Below, one piece after another: positions 22,820 to 33,500 of a stretch of DNA of 64,000 nucleotides. A model generated the notes under the pieces. The model saw nothing but the letters and a program-made list of their open reading frames with translations. It did not search any database and was not told the DNA's origin. How positions within the stretch are numbered: the stretch's first letter is position 1; each line of letters opens with the position of its first letter. This DNA comes from Embiotoca jacksoni (Eukaryota > Chordata > Actinopteri > Embiotocidae). A program made the translations under genes and the position numbers. The stretch is taken from NCBI GenBank assembly GCA_022577435.1, contig JAKOON010000012.1:4233912-4297911 (forward strand), in the 5' to 3' direction.

Positions 22820-24852
22820 CAGAGATGCAAAAGGGTACGATAGTCACAAAAATAACAAAAAAACCAGACTATTCATTATTACTGGAGCATGAGGAACATT
22901 CTGGTGATTCAGATGGCCTTGACGGATACCGTATAAATATGGCATCCAGGACCTTAATCTGGCCTGCAACCTTTATCATGTCCTTCTCTTCCTACTTTCC
23001 TCTACTGTGACTTATCCAATTAATGCCCAAAAATAAAGCAGTACTTGGTTCTATCTATATTACCCACATTTTTCCTTTAAGCAGCCCAATATGCTCTGAC
23101 TTGAGAAAATCTTGTATACACCAACACTTTGAGAACAGACCTTATCCAACAACTCTAACATGTACGATGTATGCATATAAGAGCTTATTCAGAATATTTG
23201 ATTTGAGAATCCTACAGTCCATAACTAAATGTACTACCAGCGTTACACCTGTTTGCCTCACTAGTGACTCATTACTCCAATAAACAGCGTGCTAATGTGT
23301 TATACTGTCAGTATGCTAGACAGGAAGCAGTTCCAGGTTGCACTTATATTTAGAGAAAATAATATATTGAATAATCTTCTGGCCTTAATACACAACCATT
23401 GTCAGTTTATCAGGGTAAAATTTAGGGGTCTGAAAAATGTACTAATACTATGACTAAAGCCCCTTTTCCACTGCCTGTACCAGCTTGGCTTCACTCTACT
23501 CGCCTTTTTTGGTTTTCCACTGGGCAAAAGTTGTGGATAGTTCCTGGTGCTATTTTTGGCATCACCTCCATCGAGGATCCAAGCGAGCTCAGCCAATACT
23601 ACAAGGTGATGTGAAAACACTGCAGACCACTGATTGGTCAGAGAGAATCATCGCAATCAGTGCGTCACTGCGTGCGTGATACACGACTTCCTCCACAAAG
23701 TCACGAGCCAACTACTCACTAGCCAGGTGACTATAAAAGCTGCAATTCTATATATTTTTTTTAATTCACTGCACTGTTCACCTTTTTTCAGCAGTTTTTC
23801 TTTCTGCTGCCTTCAGCCTGTGCTGAAACAAAACTCGTTTCTCTGCAGTGGCAAACAGCCACATATTGTTTTTGTGCACGCGTCACGTTGAGGAGGACGT
23901 GCCGCCAATTTCATGCGACATCACTATAGCAACAACGCTGCGTTGTGGGGCTACTCTGCAGTGAAAAACTAAATCCAGGCACCCGGTACCAAAAGGGAGT
24001 AAAGTCGAGCAGAATCGAGATGGTTCCCAAAGTAGCAAAGAGGCTTTATAACAAATATTCTGGAATGTTTTTAATAGTATGTTGTATGTGCATGTACATG
24101 TTGTAGGTCAAATGGAAATGGGGAATCTAGCATAGTCAATTAAGGATGAAGGTTTTTTTTGTATTATGATTATTATTTTAAAAAAATATATGGTTTCTAA
24201 CACTTGGAAAATATGATGAAAAAAAAAGATTTTAGCTTGTTAAATAAAGGGAAAATGTGTCATGTCAGGTAACAATTACACCACAAACATAAATCATCAG
24301 CACGTATGAAAGCTTTTTGGGCCACTATCAAACCCTCAAAAAAACCTAATAGTTATTCTATAATTAAAATTATTAAATCATCTAAATCAGGTATAAATAC
24401 ACAGTAACACCTTGAAATGAGTCAGTAAATAATTACAAACAACGCAATGTTAAGTGCTCCGACCAAGGTCACTATTGCTGTGACGAGCAGCAGAGCATTG
24501 TCAATTTATGACTAAAGTTGTACTTGTCACTTCAATGACATTCCCCAGCTATGATTCAGAGGTTTTTATGCGATTACACAGTTGGTTATTTGAGGACAAA
24601 TCATCACAATATTGAGTCTTAGTCCTTTATTACCCTGCTAAACTCGAATTGGACAGACATATGATGGAAAGGGGTGTCGACTGTGCCAGTGCTTACCCGT
24701 GTCTGCAGCACTGGAAGAGTGACGGGGGTTGTTGCAGATGTGTCTGGCTGTTCCTCCTCAGCGGTGCATGTCAACTGGTGCTTGAGGACCTCTTCCAGAG
24801 TGTTAAACTCCTGGTAGCAGGGGAAGCACATGTACACTGACGTAGTCTCCAT
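8517..24852 (-). CDS. multi-C2H2 zinc-finger protein, ZNF526/ZNF574-like
   Basis: Nine coding exons (24852-24697, 20425-19243, 19113-18899, 17877-17698, 17544-17450, 14049-13955, 11910-11762, 10769-10482, 9116-8517) join with matching phases. They give 2961 nt, or 986 residues plus stop. The ATG at 24852-24850 is two bases inside an acceptor, so earlier exons are untranslated. I count about 18 zinc knuckles: two C2HC fingers near residues 9-29 and 101-123, two duplicated two-finger modules (about 225-281 and 329-384), then 12 dispersed fingers from about 470 to 860. The C-terminal 115 residues are hydrophobic/acidic and end IEFIVEETV. The first finger (MCFPCYQEFNTLEEVLKHQ) matches the first finger of znf526 in this window, which suggests paralogy. 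It is probably a nuclear DNA-binding regulator. I could not match it to one named human orthologue. Confidence 0.85.
10423..10474. repeat. (CA)n microsatellite beside a splice donor
   Basis: CA on the plus strand, GT on the transcribed strand. It begins about six bases inside the intron after the donor at 10481-10480. Confidence 0.95.
10482..10769 (-). CDS. zinc-finger gene, eighth coding exon
   Basis: Ninety-six codons, phase 0 on both sides. It encodes three fingers: CDLC...H, an unusual C-x4-C finger (CPVRPC) and CQIC...HMRTH. It ends in the linker TDERPFE. The acceptor tract is poly(C) and the donor is followed by a GT microsatellite. Confidence 0.9.
10776..10798 (+). repeat. poly(G) run of 23 in an acceptor tract
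   Basis: On the minus strand this is a C23 run ending six bases before the exon start at 10769. It therefore serves as the polypyrimidine tract of the acceptor. Confidence 0.95.
11055..11720 (+). mobile_element. old dispersed teleost repeat abutting an exon
   Basis: The stretch contains phrases I recall from a very common teleost interspersed repeat: GGCTTCAAAAATGGAGGT (11220-11237), AAGGTGGACATCTCCTTCTG (11331-11350), GGAGCAGGGAATCTGACCTT (11408-11427) and CAAGTGAACGTTTGTTTCATATTTG (about 11590-11615). The closing GTTCACAAAAATGAGACGGACAGACAAC is at 11673-11700. A poly(A) run of 28 (11645-11672) interrupts it. No reverse transcriptase frame survives. The family is unnamed here. Confidence 0.55.
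11762..11910 (-). CDS. zinc-finger gene, seventh coding exon
   Basis: Acceptor ATTACAG and donor GTTGGG. It carries a C2HC-type knuckle (CPHC-x12-H-LQR-C) followed by an Arg/Gly-rich linker (GRGRGQGRGR) of RGG type, which may bind nucleic acid or be methylated. Confidence 0.8.
12239..12373. repeat. long inverted repeat around a TG/TA core
   Basis: The left arm 12239-12281 and right arm 12336-12373 are reverse complements over 38 bases, without a mismatch apart from a 5-base insertion in the left arm. The spacer is itself nearly palindromic: (TG)n, (TA)n, then CACACA. The whole unit can fold into one hairpin within the intron before exon 7 of the zinc-finger gene. Confidence 0.95.
13955..14049 (-). 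CDS. zinc-finger gene, sixth coding exon
   Basis: Acceptor CGAACAG and donor GTGAGA. It completes the split finger (H-K-L-L-H) and encodes CPECGEAFRRRKDLDLHSLLH. It enters in phase 2 and leaves in phase 1. Confidence 0.85.
14050..17449. other. 3.4-kb intron of the zinc-finger gene
   Basis: AT-rich intron sequence. Apart from poly(A)/poly(T) runs and the dispersed repeat at 16148-16282, I see no feature and no additional exon. Confidence 0.6.
16148..16282 (-). mobile_element. dispersed teleost repeat fragment
   Basis: Carries the recognisable block CACCAATTAACCTGACACGG (about 16173-16192), then GGGAGGAAGCCGGAGGACCC and AACATGCAAACTCCACACAG (16239-16258). I recall these as one of the most frequent interspersed teleost repeats. 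The copies at 28441-28657 and 39426-39464 belong to the same family, in the other orientation. Confidence 0.65.
17450..17544 (-). CDS. zinc-finger gene, fifth coding exon
   Basis: Short 95-nt exon between ATTGCAG and GTAATA. It encodes VCTLDNDEAAHPF and most of a finger (CCSNCPSRF...). The last histidine of that finger is in the next exon. It ends in phase 2. Confidence 0.75.
17698..17877 (-). CDS. zinc-finger gene, fourth coding exon
   Basis: Sixty codons between acceptor TTGAAG and donor GTACAG. It completes one finger (VCTKSF...H) and encodes a second (CNVCVKNF...HQLIH), followed by a basic HPRRKRGRKP stretch that is a good nuclear localisation candidate. Confidence 0.85.
18899..19113 (-). 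CDS. zinc-finger gene, third coding exon
   Basis: Acceptor TGTTCAG and donor GTGACA. It carries a finger CPYC...HVYSH and the start of the next (LFTCK), so the intron splits the C-x2-C pair, with V-C encoded in the next exon. It enters in phase 1 and leaves in phase 0. Confidence 0.85.
19243..20425 (-). CDS. zinc-finger gene, large second coding exon
   Basis: Acceptor TTTGCAG and donor GTAAGT. It carries 394 full codons with one C2HC knuckle, a Ser/Pro/Glu-rich linker (about residues 125-215, likely disordered) and two near-duplicate two-finger modules. A basic SPRRRGANKKPKP segment between them looks like a nuclear localisation signal. The exon ends in phase 1. Confidence 0.9.
21079..21122. 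repeat. 22-bp tandem duplication
   Basis: AGTTGAATAAGCCACTATAA plus AC occurs twice in perfect head-to-tail order (21079-21100 and 21101-21122). This indicates a recent duplication. Confidence 0.97.
22773..22814. repeat. (CA)n microsatellite
   Basis: About 21 CA units, intronic. Confidence 0.97.
23457..24046. mobile_element. MITE-like element with degenerate terminal inverted repeats
   Basis: The left end AAGCCCCTTTTCCACTGCCT (from 23457) and the interior TTTTTTGGTTTTCCACTGGG and CTGATTGGTCAGAGAGAATC match a common teleost non-autonomous DNA transposon that I recall. The right end (24003-24046, containing GTCGAGCAGAATCGAGATGG) is a diverged inverse of the left end. No transposase frame is present and the target-site duplication is unclear. 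Confidence 0.6.
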
Positions 24853-24854
24853 GG
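24697..24854 (-). CDS. zinc-finger gene, first coding exon
   Basis: The acceptor CAG is at 24857-24855, the ATG at 24852-24850 and the donor GTAAGC starts at 24696. It encodes residues 1-52, including a C2HC knuckle (C9, C12, H25, C29), and ends in phase 0. Confidence 0.85.
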
Positions 24855-26640
24855 CTGCCAGGGGATTAGAAAAAAAAACAAACAAAAAAAAAACATTTCA
24901 TAAGAAACGCAGCAATGCAAAACTGATTTAGATGAAGGTGCAACAGTTCACAAAACGAATGCATGCTTTGAATATGAAAGTAATATCACGACGTGAGCCT
25001 TATACTGATGCCTATCCACCGGTGTATTACATTTGAAGTTAGGTTGTGAACATTGCCCTCTCCTGATGAAAAGAAGCGCCTGCATATATTATCGAGATGA
25101 GAGTGCCGGGATGCTAATTCTGGGGTTGCCAAGATTACTCACCATGTGCTGAGGCAGAGCTAATTGTTATTTTGACCATGCAGCTTTCTGTTCAGGTGGA
25201 GACCTTGCAAAGTCTCTCCCTCTGTGCCATTTCCTGGGCTGAGCTGATGCTTAGCTCCAACATCAATTAGATATGTACTGTAATTGGACCCTCTAGACGT
25301 GCAGTCGAGCTCATGCCGCTGCCGACTGTGACAATAATCAAAACAAAATCTCTGCAATCCTTCGCACTCACTGGATACCATCAGACCTCATACCGCACAA
25401 GCAAGGCTCCTCTGATTAAAGAGCCATACAAATAGAAGAACCCCAATGAAAGACACAAAACTTCTATCTTTGAAACGCACCAATGTGACATACTTTCTAG
25501 TTTATCACTTGAATTGGCAGGCAACAGAATATATAGAATAACAGATACATCTGTGAAGGGATGTGCCATATTTGTTTAATATCGTATTAAAGGTCATATT
25601 TGAACTTGTTGACACAACAGTAGGAAATATGTTACTTTTGGTCCAAAAACGTGAACGACTTCAGTATTGTGGAAGTGGTTTGGGTACAAAAGATGAAATT
25701 TCGAAACCAGTGTAAAATGTTCAGAGTTTGCTGAATGTTTGAAGGCAAACTTTTAGGTTTATGATGATATATAAAACTATAACACTTATATATCATCAAG
25801 AATATAGTTATCGCAGACATACCCCGAAATATCGTGATATTGTTTCAGGGCCATCACCCGTCCCTATTTTTGTGTGTGGTTGAGGAGTCCAATGAAAGAC
25901 AAAAGCCAATGTTAGTCCGTCTCTACTTACTATTCAACTTCCCCAGCCTGGTCCAAAATGAGTCCCTACTAAAGACGGAAATCTTTGAAAACAGGTCACA
26001 AAAATAGTTTCATTTTTTTCGAAAGGCATCTTGCCAAAGAAGTAATTTCCTAAAGCACACAAGTTATTCGCTAATGTTTGTTAAAACACGACTAAAATGT
26101 GTAGTTGGTAGACACTATTTTCAGCTGCAGATTTGGTGATTTTGCAAGTGTTTACAGCAGGACGGCGTGTCCACCTGCCTTGAACACATCAGTGTGAATC
26201 ACTGATGCGTTTTTTTTTTTTTTACAAGTTTTTAGGGCAGAAACTGTTCTATAATACACAGCAACAAGCTTCAACGGGCATTTACTACTTGGCAATAATA
26301 GATGGTGGGATGAATTCATCGTTTTCAGTATTTTCGTGGGACTTGTTGATCAGAAGAAAAAAAAATATTGATCCTGCCCCCTCGTTGAAATGATGCCCGG
26401 TGCCATTTTTTTTTTTTTTTTTGTCCATCCTACTTGCAGAAATACAAAACCCGCTGCATTTGTGCAACACGGCTCCACCCCAGATCCACCATAAAGGATC
26501 AGGTGATATGCGGGTTTGCGTCACCTGCAAGAACCAAACGTTACCTGTCCCTTTTACAACCAGTCACTCCTGAGAGCCAGGTGGACTTAAACTCGAGTCG
26601 AAACGGTATTATTGACATTTTATGACACGCACGCCGGAGG
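24855..26640. other. 5' intron and upstream region of the zinc-finger gene
   Basis: The first coding exon begins at a splice acceptor, so an untranslated exon must lie upstream (higher coordinates). A minus-strand CAG|GTAACG donor at 26547-26541 and a CAG|GTGACG donor near 26525-26520 are candidates for its end. The rest is AT-rich without visible genes. Confidence 0.35.
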
Positions 26641-26687
26641 ATGAACCTGACGTTAGCCGACACTCGCTCGTGTTTATCGCAGGGGGC

Positions 26688-26695
26688 TGACGTCA
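26688..26695. promoter_or_regulatory. cAMP response element (TGACGTCA)
   Basis: Exact eight-base CREB/ATF palindrome in the CpG-richer region upstream of the zinc-finger gene. Confidence 0.5.
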
Positions 26696-26968
26696 CTCGG
26701 CTGCATAGCGGTTAGCTTAGCGAAAGCTACCTCGCTTTTCCAGCAGCTTTATCTCTCCAACATGAAACGATGGCCATCTTTTTAACAGCTAACGTGTCCG
26801 CGGCGTGCTTCAAGCACGCTTCCCTTTGCTAGCTCGAAAGCTAATAATAATAATTTTAAAAAAAACAGCCTACAGCTAAATTCCTTGATAGCGGGCGGCA
26901 TAGTCGCACCAGCTGGTGACTAATATCCCTTTTACCACTTGGACCACTGGTGCTTCACTTTCTGATAC

Positions 26969-27014
26969 GAAGAAGAAGAAGAAGAAGAAGAAGAAGAAGA
27001 AGAAGAAGAAGAAA
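26969..27014. repeat. (GAA)n trinucleotide repeat
   Basis: About 15 uninterrupted AGA/GAA units in the putative promoter region. Such mirror-symmetric purine tracts can form triplex DNA. Confidence 0.97.
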
Positions 27015-27332
27015 CCGAAGGAAGAGGGCGGGATACGCTTCTTCGGTGGTATAATGGCGGCGACAGACGAAAAGTTCACATTAGCTGTCTCCCCCCCCGT
27101 TGAAATCCGCCGTATACACACATCGGTGTCAAATTGATCGCGGAAAAAGTAGCGTTCGCGTAAAATAAGTGCGATTAATTCAACAAAACTCACCGCATTC
27201 AGGCGTCACTGGTCGAGGAAATAGGCTAACTTCAGGGTTTTTTTTTTTTTTTTCCTGCCTGTTAGAAGGCTCGATCTGATTGGCTCGATCGGTCCGCGCG
27301 TTGACCAATAGCGTTCGAGTACACAACGCAGG

Positions 27333-27455
27333 GAGTCTGGAGTCCAAAAGCGCGCCAGCAGCAAAAGTAGCAGGGACAGTGCAGGGGTTCAAGAGCATTG
27401 ACATATATATGTATATATGCATATATATATATATATATGTGTGTATATATATTTA

Positions 27456-27507
<52 letters not shown>

Positions 27508-27575
27508 CTATGCCTTTGAACCCCTGCACTGTCCCTGCTACTTTTGCTGCTGGTGCACCCTTGGACTCCAGACTC
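27333..27575. repeat. long inverted repeat around a TA/TG core
   Basis: The left arm 27333-27397 and right arm 27511-27575 are reverse complements over 65 bases with six differences, all of which are transitions. The 113-base spacer is mostly TA dinucleotide with TGTGTA patches. The arms contain GCAGCAAAAGTAGCAGGGAC and its complement. Confidence 0.95.
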
Positions 27576-28440
27576 TCTGGGTACTGCTGGACAGTGGTGG
27601 ATAATTAATTTAGGTCCTGAACCAAGTGCAATTTTAGGATTCTTGTGTATTACTTAGAGTCCACCAAATTTCAGATGGAAATGCTGTACTTTTTTTTATC
27701 CTATTCCACCGACATTTAAAGTACTTTGCCAGTAGGTCAAGGTGTATATGTAGGTGTATTTTTTTTTTTTTAGACCAAACAGTTTTAGGGACTTTCTGAA
27801 AGGAATTTTCCCCCAAATAGCTCCTGCCAGAACTAAATACCCACAGTGTATTTAGTTCTTGCATTCACACCGCCAACTAGAACTTTGAAACAACGCAAGT
27901 GGAGCAATTTTTGGTATGCTACTAACGGCAGTCAATGTCTTCACGTCTCCTAAAACTAAATAACATCAACAGTTGTTCACCTACTTAAAAAAAAACATGA
28001 ATCTCAAATAGCTACATTAAAGAAATAATAATAAGAAAAAAATAATAATTTCATATTTTTCTCTCTGGAAAATTCAGACAGGCAAAGGTCGATTCACAAG
28101 AACCGGATATAGTGTCACATTGTTTAAGTTTATTTTATCTGGGGAGCCTTACTGAAATTAAAATCTGTTTTCAAGCAACTAAAGAAACTAAAAGAGTTAA
28201 AGACAAAAGCACAAGTAACACAAAAGATGCCACAAAATTTAACATGATCAACATGCTTTTGTTTACTGCAGGTAGTTTGAAGTGAAATGATTTTTTTTTT
28301 TTTTAAATAGCGCTACTCTTGGCGTGATTTTTAAAAGCATTCTCAGTTTACTTTTAGTGCTTAAAATTGTTTAGATAGATAGTGATAATGCATATGGTAG
28401 TTTAATGACCAAAATCTATCATCAGTCATATTTTGAAACA

Positions 28441-28657
28441 GCCAGGCGGTGCATTGATTCGCACTGTCGTTTTAGAGTTCTCCACCTCCTGAAACGTGTG
28501 TTGGTTGATTGGTGATTCTAAATTAGCCACAGGTGTGAGCTGTTGCCTGTCTCGCTCTGTTGGCCCTGTGATGGACCTGCAACCTGTTCGTAATGTGCCC
28601 CACCATCGCCCAGTGTCAGCTGGCTCCAGCCCCCCTCTTGACCCTGTTCACAATACA
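28441..28657 (+). mobile_element. dispersed teleost repeat, internally deleted copy
   Basis: Same family as 16148-16282, forward orientation. It shows a GGCGGTGCATTGATTCGCAC head, TTGGTGATTCTAAATTAGCC (about 28510-28529) and CCCAGTGTCAGCTGGCTCCAG (about 28609-28629). The middle part found in the other copy is missing. Confidence 0.65.
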
Positions 28658-30230
28658 GCGTGTCTCATTTTTGAACACTTAAATTGTTATTCTAAGACAC
28701 ACAAACTTTATAAAATATACAGCACTCCATAATCTGAGATTGTTATTGTAGCTACTGAGGGACAATTAGTCTCGCAGGCCAAATTGCTGACTTTTTTTTT
28801 CTTCCACCTTTTTCATGAAGCAACAGCAATAACTGTCTCTCATGACTTACTGAATACCGACCAGAGGTTTATCAAATCACACTATATGGCCAAACACTTA
28901 TTAGATTTACTATCTTCAGAGTGAGTACAGCCAGCTGCGTGGAGTATCTCAATTCTGCCGCATCAAGTGTTATATAAAGGGGTCAGTGGAAGTATAGACT
29001 AGCCCACTCTACTCATTTCCCAGAATTACATAGTGCCCCTGTATGCCCCATCGGCTGATTGGGAAGATGAGCAGCTCCTCCAGACTGCTTAACCGGACTC
29101 CAAATGGAATTAAAGAGGCGGCCAGGCGCTCTGCCAGAAGGGCCGGGGCCACTCAGGCTCCACAGAAACTATCTACACAACACACCGCGAAATAACATTA
29201 TTCAACCTTGACATATCATATCACGGTGGTGACGGCTTAGAAGGCACGCTTTTCATTGAAGGTTACAGTTAACAGACTGCAGGTCCCAGGAGAAAAGAGA
29301 TGTCTTGTCACGCAGCATTGATTGCTCACCTGCATCTTCTTCTGTTATTTTCTCGACATCTCCCTCTCCCCTACAGCTTAAGTGAGGTTAATAATCATGT
29401 AGGTAAAAGTCAGGTCGGTAGCTGTGCTGCAGTTTTTTAACATGTCATACAATCACTGTAAAATAAAAAAAAAAAGACGTAACCTTACATACAGAACAAT
29501 TTCAAAATGTACATGGATTTCATTTGTTTAAAAAAAACAAAACAGTGTCACGTCATTAAATTTAGTCCGTGTTTTTTAGATTTTCTGCAATTAATTTTCG
29601 ATTAATTAAATAAAAAGTCTATAAGAAAAAGTTCAGCATTAGTGACTATAACATGACTGTGGTTTTAAGAGGTTTTTTGTTGTTGTTGTTGTAAGAAACG
29701 CATAAAGAAAATGTATTTTATGTCAAAAAATGCAAGGTTTTCTATGCATCACTGCAAGTAATTACAAAACACGAATGCATTTTTATGATTGCATTTTACT
29801 GAATCCTTGTTTAAAATTTGACTTTTAAAAAAAAAAAATTCCCTTGGCATTTTGAGGACTTCTCATCAATGCTGACCTAAAATTAGATGCACTTTTAACC
29901 TTGGAACCAGCAGTTAAGAAAAATTATAAACATGTCTGTTATAGCAAACACTGAAAGGAATGACAACATTGATATTCCCAAAACGATCCAAGTTCACTTA
30001 AATACTCCCGACCTCACTGGTCTATTTTCAGTAAATAAAAACGTCTAAGGAGGATCTTCCTTCTTAAATTCGCTTGTTTATTAATCAAATAACAAATGCT
30101 TTAAAAATATACAGCTGTATCATTTAGAGAAAAGCTATAAGGTAAACATTTTGTTGATGACTTTTTGTACCAACAAGTTTACAACCACAAAGCTCTCAGG
30201 AAAGTAAGTAAACAAAAGAATTACATATGC

Positions 30231-30548
30231 TGATCTGTCCACCACTTTCATCCAGGCTGAAATATCTCAACCACTATTGGACAGATTGCCATTAAATGTT
30301 ACACAGAAATCTATGGTTCCTGGATCATGTTTCCTAATGACTTCAGTCTCCATATAGCGTCACTATAAAGTCACATTTTTAACTTGCCCACTTCTATGGT
30401 TCATGTTCAAATACCCTCAAAACCAACAACATTCCCATCGGCCTCCCTTATAGTGAACATAGTAAATAATAGACCCTCTAAGTTTAGCATGTTGGCGTTA
30501 GCTAAATCAACAGCATGTCAGGCTACTTTAGTCCTGCTATCCACCATC
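30231..30548 (+). mobile_element. old LINE-like teleost repeat fragment
   Basis: Phrases such as GAAATATCTCAACCACTATTGG, GGACAGATTGCCATTAAAT, ACATTCCCATCGGCCTC and TTAGCATGTTGGCGTTAGC match a very common teleost interspersed repeat that I recall. It is strongly diverged and non-coding. Confidence 0.55.
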
Positions 30549-33500
30549 TGCATTAATTTAGGGTTGTGAATGCGTTCCATAAAAATGACAACAGACTAAA
30601 ACAAAGATTAAAATGAATACATGTTGCTTATGAGTTTAAATCCTTGTATCTAAAATACACTGGTATTCATCTTTGCCGGGTGACCCTACAGTTGAGGAAT
30701 TTTGTCCCATTAGAGTTTGTTAATTCAGATTTAAGTATGCACCATGATATATTTACTCTGTGGAAAAGTGTACCTTTCTTGTTTTGTTCTTTTTTACATT
30801 TTCAGTAAGTAAACAATTTTTTAAATGACATCCATATTTGTATAGTACCCTTCAATAACAAGGAAATTCAAAGGGATTCACATAAGACATTAAAAAAAGA
30901 ACAAGATGTAAAAGAAAGAGGATATCTAAATACACTCTTAAATGTGATTTAAAAAGAGTAAAACAAAATATATAGCTAAAATAGTAAATGCGTCTTTGCT
31001 TGTGTTCACATGCTGGGTGGTGTCATTCAACCTGAAATGTCTTTATGTTGAGCTGTTGTTTATAAAAAAAAATATTGACATTTAGTTGTGATATCAACCA
31101 CAGTAGATGTAAACAAATTAAACTCTTGAGTACTGGTTGCTATTAGCAACAGAAACCAGCTCTGTTACATCAGAACTTCCTACATTGTTAATTAATATTA
31201 ATATTAATAGAATTAATATTTTGTAAATAGAATACTTTCCTCATAGATGTAAGAACTAAGTACATGTTTATGAACAGAGACTAAGGATTTGGCCACGACT
31301 CGCAAGGACAAAGTATTAATTTATTGGAATCGAACTTGAGGGTCAGGCTTTGAGGTACCCAAGAAATTTTTATAAAGCAGCGGGCAGCAAAGGTTCTGGC
31401 AGAGCCTATAAATATTTTCTGCAGAACACGGACATCGGCGAAAGAAGAAAGTTCACGGACACCCTGAGACTTAATTAAATCCTGCTCTTCTTTTACAACG
31501 GATTCTTGTCTGAATGAAAAATCTGAGCAGCTCTGAGAAAGCGGTGCGGACGAGACTTCCTCAGTCCTTGCTACTCGGCCATGCAAATATTCGGCTGTGT
31601 GCGAGATGTGTGCTCAAGGTCCTGAATGTCACCGAGCCAAATGAGACTTGAATTCAGTGTGACGCAAGGTCATCACAAAACAGGAAGTGAGACTGTCAAA
31701 AAAAAAGAAGGACAACCAGCTGAGAGAGAGTCACTGAATTCATGTTAATCATCCATGAACCATCCCAGGAACTCCCACCCATCGTTTAAAGCATATGTGG
31801 AAGTGCAAGATTTCATCAGTCAAGGTCAAAAACATTGTCCCTGACATTTGCAATAGCATGGTTTCCATAACAACCGCTGTGATTTCATCATTGCCTCACT
31901 GATCCTCTCCAGAGTTCACTGCTCCGTCTGACTCTGCAGCAGAGCGTAACAAGAGCTTATTGTCATAAATCCTGTCATTAAAAGGTTTCATATAATGCAA
32001 AAGCACACCGTCTGACTCACGGGCCTCATAATTATTCAAACTTCAATACCAAAAATATATTAAATATGTGCTGCGTAATATTCAGAAATTCTTCAAGAAA
32101 TAAAAGGTTTGCTAATGGCTTGTACAAACCCAACATTTGTTCTTGGCCACATCTCACCACTTTCTTTTATAATACATGACATAACAGATACTGTAGCTTC
32201 ATGGGCTGGCAGTAGGAAGAGGAAAATGACACATCTTTTGAAGAACTACTCACTTTTATAAGCCAGAAGTAAACAACATCAAAAAGGCTTTCATCTGGTT
32301 TACTGTGCATCTTCACTTCATTTGCACATTTAACCACAGCCAGATTAAAATACACACCTTAGAGCTCTTAATGTAGGTTAATATTGTGTGCTTAGTGGTG
32401 AACAAATTTTCAATTACATCAAGGGTGCAGCTTTTACTGGTTGGTAGTCTAACCATGTGTTACATAGTGACTTAAAGTGGCATAGTTTTCTTTTCAGACA
32501 CATGACAAATAAGTGATCGATTAACATTTTGTCGCGATATTGTGACTTGTATCCTCATCTAAATATGGCTCAATTATTCAGGTGTAACAGTCATAAATGT
32601 ACGCGACACAGGAACAGTTTCATCACTTTATTAATGAGTTTAATTATTTATACCAACAAACAAAAACGGTCTCTCTCCCTCCATCCCTCTCTCTTCATCA
32701 TCTCATTTATCCAACTGTTCTGTTCCCAACAATGACATCTTACCCTCGGACAAGGGTGCTAAAAGAGCAGGGTCACAGCAAATTAAAAACAAAGTGTGAC
32801 AGAGCAGTAAGATGAGGAAACAAACAAACAAACATTAAAACGGCACATTTAGCCAGCTTCTCATTTGGGAAAAAGAACAGAGAATAATGTCCATGGTCTG
32901 CCAGCACGCATACAAACACACGTACATTCCCTGCAGCTGTGCTAAGGAAACTCTCCATCTGTGGAGTATCCATACCGCACTAACAGGTGAAACCTGTTGC
33001 ATTCACACGACACACTGAAGCAAAACAGGATGCAGTCAGACAAAGGAGATGATACATGACAATCCGTGAACCGCCCGTTATAATAATATTCAATTTTAAA
33101 TCAAAATCAGAAAATTCAAAGTTGTTATTTAGTTATTCATGTATAATTCCAACGCAAAAAAACATCCTGTTTTTTGTACTTACGACCGTATTCCAAAATT
33201 AAAAATAGGGAATGAAAACAGGCCGTGGACTGAATTTCATTAATTTGCAAGACAAGGAAGTGTGGTGTGTTTTTTGGACAGTATTTTGGGAAAAAGTCAT
33301 GTTTAAAGTCTTCAAGAAATATAAACTCTAGACTAATGTCTAATGTGGCAGGAATGGCAATACTTCAGAAGTTGCCTCAGATTTTTAAGATTTCATCAGT
33401 ATCAAAGTAATCCAGTGATCGTTGTCAGAAGATCTGATGTGTAATGTTACACAGCAGAAAGGACCTGTTAATGGTTAATTCAGCGAACTTCATTTGTGTA

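Larger units (their letters stand above)
20426..24696. other. 4.3-kb intron of the zinc-finger gene
   Basis: Non-coding. It holds a perfect 22-base tandem duplication (21079-21122), a CA microsatellite (22773-22814) and a MITE-like element (23457-24046). No extra exon is evident. Confidence 0.6.
26541..27310 (-). promoter_or_regulatory. candidate promoter/5' exon region of the zinc-finger gene
   Basis: CpGs are locally frequent. The region contains a perfect palindromic CRE (26688-26695), a YY1-like AATGGCGGC (27054-27062) and two divergent CCAAT boxes (reverse at 27279-27283, forward at 27305-27309), plus candidate donors at its gene-proximal edge. The position fits the missing untranslated first exon of the minus-strand gene. 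The exact start site cannot be set. Confidence 0.45.

Noticed and set aside
28878..28910. Possible DNA-transposon terminus (CACACTATATGGCCAAACAC)
   Set aside because: Only about 20 bases resemble a transposon end and no partner terminus was found.
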